Positions 34,023 to 43,054 of a stretch of DNA of 57,469 nucleotides are shown here, piece by piece. The DNA comes from an uncultured Prevotella sp. (lineage in GTDB: Bacteria; Bacteroidota; Bacteroidia; Bacteroidales; Bacteroidaceae). Below the pieces are notes generated by a model. The model was not told where the DNA came from. It worked only from the letters and a program-made list of their open reading frames with translations, and searched no databases. Every line of letters begins with the position of its first letter. Position 1 is the first letter of the stretch. Position numbers and translations under genes: made by a program. The stretch is from assembly GCA_945869265.1 (NCBI GenBank), contig CAMBOI010000018.1:1-57469 (forward strand), written 5' to 3'.

Positions 34023-37000
34023 TCATTTCTTCATCATCTCACGCACTGCCCTTTCGAGCTGGCGGTCGTAGCCGTTGATATAGTCTTCGGGAGTGTTATA
34101 TACCTCTATATCAGGATTAAGGGTAGTGTTCTCGCCATATACTCCACGCATGTCACGACATCCCACTTGGGGGATGCCGAATACGAGAGAGCTATCCATC
34201 AGTCGCTCCCACCATACGGCAGTCATTGTTCCGGCAACAGGCGTACCGATGAGTTTGCCAATGCCAAGTTCCTTATACACCCATGGGAATCCGTGTCCGT
34301 TGCTATAGTCGTCCTCGCAAATGAGCACACACGAGGGCTTTGTCCATTTGTTGTATGGGTCGCGACCGATATACTTGTCGCGCGGCACAAACTGCTGATA
34401 CTCCTTGCCGCTGAGCAGTGTGCAGAGGTCGTCGTGGAGCCATCCTCCACCATTATGACGCTCGTCAACCACTACTGCATCACGATTGCGATTGCTCTCG
34501 CTGAGCAATTCCTCATACACCTTGCGGAAACTCTCGCTATCCATGGCTTTTACGTGAACATAAGCGATGCGTCCGCCAGAGATGCTATCTACAAAAGCAC
34601 GATTGCGGTCAACCCAACGCTTGTAAAGCAGTTCTTCGAGTTCACCCGAAGATATCGGTTTGATGATGATGTCCTCTTTCTTACCCTTCACACCGATGCG
34701 TACCGGTTTGCCTGCCTTGCCATCGAGCAATGCGTTGTAATCGGCACCTGCCAATATCTTCACTCCATCAATACTCTCGATGATGTCGCCTGGCTTCACT
34801 CCAGTCTTCTTCACTGCAAACGGTCCACGCTTGACTACCTCCTTTATCTTGAGTCCGTCGCCATCCCATTTCTCGTCAAGGAAGAGTCCGAGGGATGCAG
34901 TGCGCAAGGATGCTCCCGAGGCATAGTAGCGGCAACCGGTGTGCGAGGCATTCAGTTCGCCAAGCATCTCACTGAGCATCTCGGCAAAGTCGAAGTTGTT
35001 GTTGATATATGGCAGGAATCGCTCGTATGTCCTGCGCTTTGCCTCCCAATCCACTCCATGCAGATTGACATCATAGAACTTGTCCTTCACCTGTCGCCAT
35101 ATATGGTCGAAAAGATACTGGCGCTCCTCGTAAGGCTTCATATTAAACCATGCCTCAAAGTCGATATTCTTGGACGAACCATTGCCAAGGTCGATCTTCT
35201 TGATACCATTTCCGCAGAGGAAGACGTTCTTGCCGTCCTTATCCATCTGCATACCGCCATAGCCTACGCCCTTGACGAGAATCTTTGTCTTGCCCTCGCG
35301 AAGGTCTTTCTCCCAAAGGTCGTTGCCAGCCTCAAATCGGGTGATATAGTAGAGCTTCTTGCCATCCTTGGAGAGAACGGCATCGCTAAGGCGCGATGAG
35401 TTGTTGGTGAGTCGCACAATGCGGTCGCGGCAGTTTTCTATGTCAAACTCAAGTGGTTTCACCTTCTCCACCTTCACCTCTTCGTCATCCTTTTTCTTCT
35501 TCTCGTCCTTTTCCTTTTTCTCTTCCTCCTTCTTCTTGTCCTTGTCGTTCTTGTCGGCAATCTCAGCCTCCTCCTTGGTCATACAGAAATGATCATAGGC
35601 ATCGAGGTCGAGGAACATAAGATAAGCGTCATACTCAGCTCCCCACGAACCGTGGCTGCGATAGCCGGCACGATCGCTGGCAAAGAGAATAGCCTTGCCG
35701 TCGAGCACCCATCTTCCGCCTGTATCTGTATATCCGCTGTTCGACAGATTCACGGGATCTTTCTTGCCCGAAGCATCCACAAGTGCGATGTCATTGCTGT
35801 TCCATCCTCCGCCACCCATATAGCTCGAGAGGAGCCATCTGCTGTCAGGGCTCCATTCAAACCACAAGTCGCCATCGCTATACGAATAGTTGTTCTTGCC
35901 GTCGAGAACAGTCAATATGTCCTTCGACTTGACATCGATGACACGCAGGTCGCCACGGTTTTCGAAGAATGCCACCATCTTGCCGTCGGGACTGTACTTA
36001 GGCATCTGGGATGTAGCCATACTGTTGGTCAATCGCTCCTCAGTGAGTTGTGTGGCATAGGTAAAGGATTTCTCGTCCTTGTCCTTGATTGATGTGACAT
36101 ATATCTGCCACACCCCACCCCTCTCAGAGGCATACACCACACTACGTCCGTCGGGAGCAAAGCAGATGTCGCGCTCCTGCTCGGGAGTGTCGGTGAGTCG
36201 CTTGGTAGTGCGGTATTCCACCGAAGTGACATACACGTCGCCATGCATCACGAATGCCACCTCCTTGCCGCTTGGCGACACCGAAATCTCTGTAGCCCCA
36301 TAACTGTTTATCTGCCTTACGAGGTCTCGGTCGTTTCTGTCAGCCACAATATTCACTTTCACCTTCGAGGGTTGTCCTCCCTTCACGAGGGTATAAATCT
36401 CGCCATCATAGCCAAAGCATAGTTTACCATCCTTTGACGACGACAGAAATCGAACAGGATTGCCGCTGAAGCGGGTGAGCTGCTGTGGAGAGCCTCCCGC
36501 CACCTTATTTATATATATATTAAACGTACCGTCCTGCTCGCTGAGATAATAATACGACTCCCCGTCGGCTGCCCACACAGGATTGCGGTCCTCGCCAGCA
36601 AACGAGGTGAGTTTTTTGAACGTTCCGTCCTTCTCCAACCATATATCTCGGGCAATGGGCGACGTGTGGTGCTTGCGCCACTTATCCTCATATCCCTTGT
36701 TGTCGTGATAGAGCACCTCGCCACGGGTATTGATACTGATGTCATCCATCTGCAAGGTGGAGAACAAGGTGGAGCGATGCCCATCAAGATCCACCACATA
36801 TTCCTCGACAAAGTTGCCGGCAAAGATAATCGACTCAGCCGTAGGCATCACCGACGACTGGAACACTATGTGATTGTTGTCGCGCCATGTCACAGGTATC
36901 TCTCCCGCACTATTGGTAGTGAGGCGTCGGGGTTCGCCACCTCTTGCGTCCATAACATACACATCAAAGCCACCCTCGCGATTGCTGGCAAAGGCAATCT

Positions 37001-37226
37001 TACTGCCGTCGGGACTCCACACTGGTTTGTAATCGTAGGCAGGATTGGTGGTCAACTGGCGTGCCTCACCTCCATTGACATCAACGCAGAAGATGTCGCC
37101 CTTATAGGCAAATGCAATCTTGCTACCGTCGGGAGATATTGACGGATAGCGCATCCAAAGCGGATTTTCCTGTGCCGATGCAGCAGTGGCTGCAAGCAGC
37201 ATAAAGGATAAAAAAGATTTTCTCAT
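34023..37226 (-). CDS. Tricorn-type S41 peptidase with beta-propeller, PDZ and C-terminal protease domain
   Basis: 1067 residues from the ATG at 37226 (MRKSFLSF); the longer upstream start lacks a signal peptide. The signal peptide ends at ASAQ. The N-terminal part has repeated WD/PD40-like blades (SPDGSKIAFAYKG, SPDGSKIAFASNR, SPSGKEVAFVMHG and others). Near 560-610 is a long lysine/glutamate run (KDKKKEEEKKEKDEK...). The C-terminal part has a tricorn core, a PDZ domain (about 800-870) and an S41 domain with DERHNGGGW and the catalytic-serine segment YSNGHGFPW, then GTPVAGT. It should degrade peptides in the periplasm. It is the last gene of the minus-strand series, 17 bp after the antiporter gene. 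Confidence 0.88.
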   Translation of the reverse strand: MRKSFLSFMLLAATAASAQENPLWMRYPSISPDGSKIAFAYKGDIFCVDVNGGEARQLTTNPAYDYKPVWSPDGSKIAFASNREGGFDVYVMDARGGEPRRLTTNSAGEIPVTWRDNNHIVFQSSVMPTAESIIFAGNFVEEYVVDLDGHRSTLFSTLQMDDISINTRGEVLYHDNKGYEDKWRKHHTSPIARDIWLEKDGTFKKLTSFAGEDRNPVWAADGESYYYLSEQDGTFNIYINKVAGGSPQQLTRFSGNPVRFLSSSKDGKLCFGYDGEIYTLVKGGQPSKVKVNIVADRNDRDLVRQINSYGATEISVSPSGKEVAFVMHGDVYVTSVEYRTTKRLTDTPEQERDICFAPDGRSVVYASERGGVWQIYVTSIKDKDEKSFTYATQLTEERLTNSMATSQMPKYSPDGKMVAFFENRGDLRVIDVKSKDILTVLDGKNNYSYSDGDLWFEWSPDSRWLLSSYMGGGGWNSNDIALVDASGKKDPVNLSNSGYTDTGGRWVLDGKAILFASDRAGYRSHGSWGAEYDAYLMFLDLDAYDHFCMTKEEAEIADKNDKDKKKEEEKKEKDEKKKKDDEEVKVEKVKPLEFDIENCRDRIVRLTNNSSRLSDAVLSKDGKKLYYITRFEAGNDLWEKDLREGKTKILVKGVGYGGMQMDKDGKNVFLCGNGIKKIDLGNGSSKNIDFEAWFNMKPYEERQYLFDHIWRQVKDKFYDVNLHGVDWEAKRRTYERFLPYINNNFDFAEMLSEMLGELNASHTGCRYYASGASLRTASLGLFLDEKWDGDGLKIKEVVKRGPFAVKKTGVKPGDIIESIDGVKILAGADYNALLDGKAGKPVRIGVKGKKEDIIIKPISSGELEELLYKRWVDRNRAFVDSISGGRIAYVHVKAMDSESFRKVYEELLSESNRNRDAVVVDERHNGGGWLHDDLCTLLSGKEYQQFVPRDKYIGRDPYNKWTKPSCVLICEDDYSNGHGFPWVYKELGIGKLIGTPVAGTMTAVWWERLMDSSLVFGIPQVGCRDMRGVYGENTTLNPDIEVYNTPEDYINGYDRQLERAVREMMKK

Positions 37227-37243
37227 GATATATTTTTTAAATA

Positions 37244-39499
37244 TTACTGTTCCAATAGTTGGGAGAGATTGTGCTCCTCGCCCACTATCCATATTATGTC
37301 GCCTTTCTCAAACTTGCGGTCGGGAGCCACAGGCGACAGGTTTTCCTCGCCTTCCTCAATACCTACAACCATACAGTTGTAGCGACTGCGGATGCCACTC
37401 TCGCGCAATGTCACTCCTACGAGAGGACTACCTCCCGTCACAACCATCTGCCTCAGGCGCATCGACTTCTTCTCGATATCCGGGTCACTGCCATATATCT
37501 CAGTGCGCAGAGCCTCGGCAAGTCTTGACAACTGACTGTCGGCACCAATCACCTGCAGTCTATCGCCTGGGAATACTATGGTGTTGCCATCGGGTATATT
37601 AAGTCGTCGTTCGGCACGCAATATACTGCTCACATGCACTCCAAAGCGTTGTCGCAGTTCGAGTTGCCTTAATGTCTTTCCCGCCCATGTAGAGTCCATA
37701 GGCACGTCGATGTCCGACATATGTACATTGCGGTCGAGTAGATGTCCCTCATACAGTGGGCGCTTCCTTCCGTGCACCTGTGCCTCGATATCGCGCGAGC
37801 GAAGGTTTTGCACAAACATTCTCTCCAATCGGATACTGCTGTGCTTCAGACTTCTCGACATTATCATCATCAGCACAACAGCTACGGCAATGGCAATGAT
37901 GAGGGCATTGGCAAATCGGCTGAGATAATTGCATATATAGAACACAAAACTGCTCGCGATAATCACCCTCACGATGATGGTGAAGATGAGTGGCAGATGA
38001 TTCAGTCGGCTCTCCGCCCACAGAGCCTTAAACTCCTCGCTATGGTTTTTCTTCATCACCATGGCACGCAGAAATGGCGATATGCCCAATACGGTGAGCG
38101 AGCCACAGATGAAATTGGCAGTCCAATGCCATCCCACAAGCAGATGACGGATGAAGGGCAGGAAGAGGGTGAGCATAAGTGCCACCACCGTCACCGAAAG
38201 GATAGTATAAATAACCGTATTGACAGTCATCTGTCTCAACAGACTCTTCCAGTTATTCTTGGCAGTCTTGCCCGAGGGATGACTGAGGGTGATATGATTG
38301 AGCGTGGATATCCATGAAGTGGGAAGCCTGCGCTCAAGCATATTATAGCATGGCTCAGAGGCACGAATCATGTATGGGGTGAGGAAGGTGGTGATGACCG
38401 AGACAGCCACAACCACAGGGTAAAGAAACTTGCTGATTACGCCAAGCGAGAGACCAAGACTTGCGATGATGAAGGCAAACTCACCTATCTGCGCCATCGA
38501 GAATCCACAACGCATGGCAGTCTTCAATGTCTGACCGCTGAGCAGATAGCCAAACGAGCCAAACAACGACTGCCCCAAAAGGATGGCAAGCACTATCACG
38601 GCTATCGGTAGGGCATATTCCACGAGTATGGCTGGTTCGACAAGCATACCCACCGACACGAAGAAGACGGCTCCAAAGAGGTTCTTCACTGGCTCCACCA
38701 CCTTGATGATCTTCTCAGCCTCAACCGTCTCTGCCAATATGCTGCCCATCACGAAGGCTCCAAAGGCACTTGAGAATCCCACCTGAGTGGAGATGACCGC
38801 CATAAGGCAACACAATCCGAGCGACACCACAAGGAGAGTCTCCTCGCTGATGAGCTTGCGCACCGAGCGCAGGAACATGGGAATGAGCGATATGCCGACA
38901 ACAAACCACAGGATGAGGAAAAAGCCGATGCGCAACACACTGCCAATCATCTCGCCGCCATCGGGATTGCTGCCCGTAGCCACCGCCGACAGCATAACCA
39001 TCATCACTATAGCCAGCACATCCTCCAATATCAATACACTCATCACAAGCGAAGCAAAGTGCTGCTGCCGCAATCCCATATCGTCGAAAGCCTTATATAT
39101 AATAGTGGTGGAACTCATTGCCAACATACCGGCAAGGAAGATGCAGTCCATCTGGCTCCATCCAAAGGAATGCCCCACCGTCACTCCGATAAGCATCATG
39201 CAGAATATGATTGTGAGCGAGGCTATCACGGGGGCAGCCCCCATCTTGAGAATCTTCTTGAATGAGAAGTCGAGTCCGAGGGAGAAGAGCAGGAAGATGA
39301 CACCAATGTCAGCCCATGTCTGAACATCCGCACGGTCAATCACCGACATGGTGTATGGCATGTGAGGACTCACGATAAATCCCGCCACGATATAGCCAAG
39401 GACAAGCGGCTGTTTAAGTCGCTTAAACAGCAAGGTCACCGTTCCCGCCACAACGAGAATAAGTGCCAAGTCCTTCACCAACTCAGGTAATTCTGCCAT
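37244..39499 (-). CDS. KefB/CPA2-type cation:proton antiporter with two C-terminal RCK_C domains
   Basis: 751 residues. An N-terminal CPA2 exchanger domain of about 12 hydrophobic segments (residues 1-385; LKQPLVLGYIVAGFIVSPH, AMSSTTIIYKAF, GFSMAQIGEFAFIIASLG) is followed by an unusual middle region with more membrane segments (about 425-560). Two TrkA-C/RCK_C-type domains follow (about 610-690 and 700-751), both with the V.G..L..L pattern. No RCK_N/NAD-binding domain was seen. It likely exchanges K+ or Na+ for protons under ligand control. Confidence 0.83.
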   Translation of the reverse strand: MAELPELVKDLALILVVAGTVTLLFKRLKQPLVLGYIVAGFIVSPHMPYTMSVIDRADVQTWADIGVIFLLFSLGLDFSFKKILKMGAAPVIASLTIIFCMMLIGVTVGHSFGWSQMDCIFLAGMLAMSSTTIIYKAFDDMGLRQQHFASLVMSVLILEDVLAIVMMVMLSAVATGSNPDGGEMIGSVLRIGFFLILWFVVGISLIPMFLRSVRKLISEETLLVVSLGLCCLMAVISTQVGFSSAFGAFVMGSILAETVEAEKIIKVVEPVKNLFGAVFFVSVGMLVEPAILVEYALPIAVIVLAILLGQSLFGSFGYLLSGQTLKTAMRCGFSMAQIGEFAFIIASLGLSLGVISKFLYPVVVAVSVITTFLTPYMIRASEPCYNMLERRLPTSWISTLNHITLSHPSGKTAKNNWKSLLRQMTVNTVIYTILSVTVVALMLTLFLPFIRHLLVGWHWTANFICGSLTVLGISPFLRAMVMKKNHSEEFKALWAESRLNHLPLIFTIIVRVIIASSFVFYICNYLSRFANALIIAIAVAVVLMMIMSRSLKHSSIRLERMFVQNLRSRDIEAQVHGRKRPLYEGHLLDRNVHMSDIDVPMDSTWAGKTLRQLELRQRFGVHVSSILRAERRLNIPDGNTIVFPGDRLQVIGADSQLSRLAEALRTEIYGSDPDIEKKSMRLRQMVVTGGSPLVGVTLRESGIRSRYNCMVVGIEEGEENLSPVAPDRKFEKGDIIWIVGEEHNLSQLLEQ

Positions 39500-39542
39500 C
39501 TTCCCCTTAAATATTTCAATTTTTCAATTTTTCAATATTTTC

Positions 39543-42425
39543 TTAATACCACTGCACCGCATTGCTATAGCTGCTGCGCTTGTCGTATTTGAGCGCGTCA
39601 GTAAGTGTGGCGGCATTACAGCGGAACGAGAAGTTGTAGCTCGTGTAGGGAGCCAACACCAACTGGCACGACATGTTGAAGCAGTGGAGGTCACGCCCAA
39701 GGGATGCCGTTGTCATTGATATCTTCTTGTTTTCGAAGTCATAACCCGAGGAGAAACTGATGTTCCATCCGTCGGATATTCTTATGTTTCCGCTACAGTT
39801 GAGTGTCTGTGTGAACTTATATGGATAGCGCATCTTGTCGTAGTTGAACTGTCCTCCGGTGTTCTCACGCATCGTGATACCATATCCGAAGCTAAGCGAC
39901 CATGGAATACTGAATTTCATATATCCGTCGTCATCGGTCTCCGCCTTTCCGGCGTTCTCCTTGCGTGCTCCACGCTGACCTTTCTGCATGGTGTCGTCCT
40001 CATTGGTCTCGCGGTTGAACTCGTCCTCGTCGTCCTCGTTGTCATAATCCCTATTGTTCTTATCGTTTTTCTTATCCACCTTCTCGCCTCTCAACCACTT
40101 GAAGAAGTTGCTCACCTTGTTATTGTCGAGGGTATAGGATATGTTTTGCGACATACCCTGGAATCGTCCAAACTTACCCATTCCCCAGAGAGTCTTGGTA
40201 TTTGAAAGCACAGGTCGGCCATTTTCGTCGAGTTCGTAGGCGTATGATGCAAACACGGCGTTGAGGTTCAATGTGTAGCTCTTCGTCAGTTTCAGTCGCA
40301 GTCGTGTACTGAGGTCACTGAGCGGACGAATGTCGGTGGCAAAGTTATACGACATCGATGCTCCCAACTCGTCAATAAGACTGATTTTCTTCTCGCCCGT
40401 TGAGTCGGCCTCCGACTTGATCTTCATCTCGATATTGTTGGATATATCCACCGACAAACTTCCCGTCTTGCCCTTTCCAGGCACACCATAGAGTCCGTTG
40501 GAATAAGGTGAATATTCCACGAGCGACACATTTCCGTTGGCATCCGTCTTCTGATAAGTCTCATAATAGCCATAACTTCTGCTACTGAAGTCAGGGGCAT
40601 AGTTGAAGCTCACCTGCGGAGTGAAGACGTGGCGTATGGTCTTTATCTTATCACCAAAGAGTTTTTTCCATGGAGTGTAGAAGACATACAGTTTGGTGGA
40701 TGCGCTCACGCTGAAGTTCCAGTTGTAGATATTATAGAATCCGTCGATAGTGTCAGTCACCTCCTTCTGTGCCTGCTCGTCCCACGAACGATTAATCTTG
40801 TTGGTGTACATACGGTCGGTAAAGTTGAGCGACGGATTAATATTCAGATAGTTGAACAACGTGAAGTTGCCACTGATGGGGATATTGTGCTGCATACCGT
40901 TGCGCCAGTCGCGCGTCAGACTTGAGTGCAGCAGTTTGTCCTCCTTGGTGTTGATAGAGTTAGAGAGCTGACCTGTATAACTCATCGAGATTTTCTCATA
41001 CCATCTCTCCTTGCCAGCCATCTTCTTTCGCTTGAAGGGATAGAATCGGCTGATAGAAATGTTGAGGTCGGGCAGAGTCATCGAGATACTTGAGTCGCGC
41101 ATGTTCTGACTGAGGTTCATTGTCGTGCTCAGAGTCAGACCGATGCTTGAGAACGTATTGGTCATCGAGACTGATGATGTACGCGTAGTCTGCGAATAAC
41201 TCTGTGGATTATACATCGATGTGAGGTTGTTTCGCTCATAACTGCTTGTGGCAAAGTTAACGCTTGCCGAAAGAGTGCGATAGGGATTGGCCTTGGCATC
41301 CTGCCGGTGGCTCCATTGAATCTTGAAACTCGTCTGCTTCGAATAGTCGGGCATGTTCTTCTCGCCATTGATAGTGTTCTGATAACTGGCGAAGAACGAG
41401 CCGCTATACTTGTATCTCTTCTTATAGTTGCTTGCAGCCGAGAGTCCCCATGAGCCCTTGGTATAAATCTCTCCCAACACCTTTAGGTCCATCTTGTCGC
41501 TTATGGCGAAATAATATCCACCGTCGCGCAGATAGAATCCTCGCTCGGTCTCGTCGCCATAGGTAGGCATGATGAGTCCGCTTGAATAACTCTTGGTGAA
41601 CGGGAAGAAACCGTATGGAAGGGCAAATGGCAACGGCACGTCAGCCACTACAAGATAAGCAGGACCGAACACCACTTTCTTTCCGGGCGTCACCTTAGCC
41701 CTCGACATTGCGATATAGAAGTCGGGATGAGGGTCGTCGCATGTGGTGTATCTTCCGTGCTGAAGGAAAATCTCGCCTTGGTTGTTACGTTTAGACAACT
41801 CACTGGTGAGGAATCCGTCCTCCTGTTCGGTATATACATTGCTGATGAGTCCCTTCTTGGTCTTGAAGTTAAACGCCATCGAGTCGGTTTCGTATGTATC
41901 CTTACCCATCACAAACACGGGTGTTCCAAATTCCACACCAGTGGAATCCTTTCCTCCTCGTGCATACACCAAACTGCTGTCGAGACACATGTATATCTCC
42001 TGGCTCTTGAGGTCCATATCCTCGTATTTCACGTTGGCGTCGCCATATAGGTATGCCATCCCAGAGCCCCCCTCGTAAATGAGCGAGTCGTTGGCTACGT
42101 AATGCACCGGAGCGTTGATTCCGTTCTTCTTTCGACGGTTGATACTGTCAAGTGCTATCGAGTCGTCGATGGCCTTGTTGTATTTGTATATGACGAGCTG
42201 GAGTGAGTCCATCTTGGTTGTGTCCGGCTCCAGTGGCTTGTTTCTTTTCTGTTCGGCAATGGCTTTCTTACCGACCTCCAATGTCGAGTCTATCGGCAGA
42301 GAGTCGCCCACGAGAGAGTCGGCAGTCCTTGTCTTCTTGTCCTTGGGATATGACAAAGACTCCATGGACGCCCACACAAAAATGAAGGCGAACAGCATCA
42401 GTAATATGAACGTTATTTTCTTCAC
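39543..42425 (-). CDS. lptD: LPS-assembly protein LptD-like (OstA family) outer-membrane protein
   Basis: 960 residues. A signal/anchor sequence is followed by an OstA-like N-terminal beta-jellyroll (YVANDSLIYEGGSGMAYLYGDANVKYED...) and a large C-terminal beta-barrel (VVADVPLPFALPYGFFPF is the family hallmark at its start). A strongly acidic low-complexity insert (about 790-830; DNEDDEDEFNRE) lies in the barrel half, probably in a loop. The protein inserts LPS into the outer leaflet with LptE. A TAATTTTG promoter lies only 6 bp before the ATG. Bacteroidetes LptD is longer than the E. coli form (784). Confidence 0.85.
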   Translation of the reverse strand: MKKITFILLMLFAFIFVWASMESLSYPKDKKTRTADSLVGDSLPIDSTLEVGKKAIAEQKRNKPLEPDTTKMDSLQLVIYKYNKAIDDSIALDSINRRKKNGINAPVHYVANDSLIYEGGSGMAYLYGDANVKYEDMDLKSQEIYMCLDSSLVYARGGKDSTGVEFGTPVFVMGKDTYETDSMAFNFKTKKGLISNVYTEQEDGFLTSELSKRNNQGEIFLQHGRYTTCDDPHPDFYIAMSRAKVTPGKKVVFGPAYLVVADVPLPFALPYGFFPFTKSYSSGLIMPTYGDETERGFYLRDGGYYFAISDKMDLKVLGEIYTKGSWGLSAASNYKKRYKYSGSFFASYQNTINGEKNMPDYSKQTSFKIQWSHRQDAKANPYRTLSASVNFATSSYERNNLTSMYNPQSYSQTTRTSSVSMTNTFSSIGLTLSTTMNLSQNMRDSSISMTLPDLNISISRFYPFKRKKMAGKERWYEKISMSYTGQLSNSINTKEDKLLHSSLTRDWRNGMQHNIPISGNFTLFNYLNINPSLNFTDRMYTNKINRSWDEQAQKEVTDTIDGFYNIYNWNFSVSASTKLYVFYTPWKKLFGDKIKTIRHVFTPQVSFNYAPDFSSRSYGYYETYQKTDANGNVSLVEYSPYSNGLYGVPGKGKTGSLSVDISNNIEMKIKSEADSTGEKKISLIDELGASMSYNFATDIRPLSDLSTRLRLKLTKSYTLNLNAVFASYAYELDENGRPVLSNTKTLWGMGKFGRFQGMSQNISYTLDNNKVSNFFKWLRGEKVDKKNDKNNRDYDNEDDEDEFNRETNEDDTMQKGQRGARKENAGKAETDDDGYMKFSIPWSLSFGYGITMRENTGGQFNYDKMRYPYKFTQTLNCSGNIRISDGWNISFSSGYDFENKKISMTTASLGRDLHCFNMSCQLVLAPYTSYNFSFRCNAATLTDALKYDKRSSYSNAVQWY

Positions 42426-42430
42426 GGCTG

Positions 42431-42438
42431 CAAAATTA
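42431..42438 (-). promoter_or_regulatory. Possible promoter immediately upstream of lptD
   Basis: Minus-strand TAATTTTG fits TAnnTTTG, but its last base is 6 bp from the ATG, so a transcript from here would be nearly leaderless. Chance occurrence is possible. Confidence 0.4.
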
Positions 42439-42475
42439 CTGATAATTCGGCGAATATCGTTATGCTTTCAGTTTT

Positions 42476-43003
42476 TTAACACTTATTCTCGAACATTTTT
42501 GCCCATTTCAAGAACTTTTTCACTCCTTCCTCGCCAAATTTCCTCAAACTTTGTGCAGTTTGCTCCACTGTCCTCACTCTTTCGGGATGTGATTTAGAGA
42601 AGAATTTGTCGGCATAACATATCACTTGCTCTTCAAGAGTCTCGGGTTCATATCCAGGCAGTCCTGTTCCTGTATGTCTCTCGCACACTCTCGCCAGGGC
42701 TTCGTGTCCCTCCTTTCTGAGTATCTCTCCTCCTATCTTGCCATGCTCGATATATGGGCGTGTGCCGTGGCAATAGATACCTGGGGCATCGGTCATGTAT
42801 ATGCCGATGTCATGCAACAGAGCCCCATCCTCGACAAATTGTCTGTCGAGGTGGAGCTCCGGATGTGCATCCACTATCCCGAGGGCCTTGTCAGCCACGT
42901 CGCAACTGTGCTTTATCAGCAATCGTCGCAACTTGGTTTCCTCTGCATTCTTTTTCCCCTCGGGATAGTATTTATCAAATAATTCTTTTACGTATTTTTT
43001 CAA
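42476..43003 (-). CDS. HD-domain hydrolase
   Basis: 175 residues. The HD metal residues are in IKHSCDVADKAL (His32) and GALLHDIGIYM (His-Asp, about 64-65), with further histidines in CHGTRPYIEHGKIGG and CERHTG, the HDIG subgroup. Such small proteins hydrolyse nucleotide or phosphate-ester substrates, often in nucleotide metabolism or stress signalling. It lies between the carboxyltransferase (51 bp upstream) and lptD (50 bp downstream). Substrate unknown. Confidence 0.82.
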   Translation of the reverse strand: MKKYVKELFDKYYPEGKKNAEETKLRRLLIKHSCDVADKALGIVDAHPELHLDRQFVEDGALLHDIGIYMTDAPGIYCHGTRPYIEHGKIGGEILRKEGHEALARVCERHTGTGLPGYEPETLEEQVICYADKFFSKSHPERVRTVEQTAQSLRKFGEEGVKKFLKWAKMFENKC

Positions 43004-43054
43004 TCTTCTGATTTTTTAGGCACGGAAATCCACAGATTTTATTCGCCAGATTAA

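Noticed and set aside
34167..35399. 410-codon plus-strand open frame
   Set aside because: Antisense to the S41 protease domain with its PDZ and catalytic motifs; it arises from codon bias and shows no domain.
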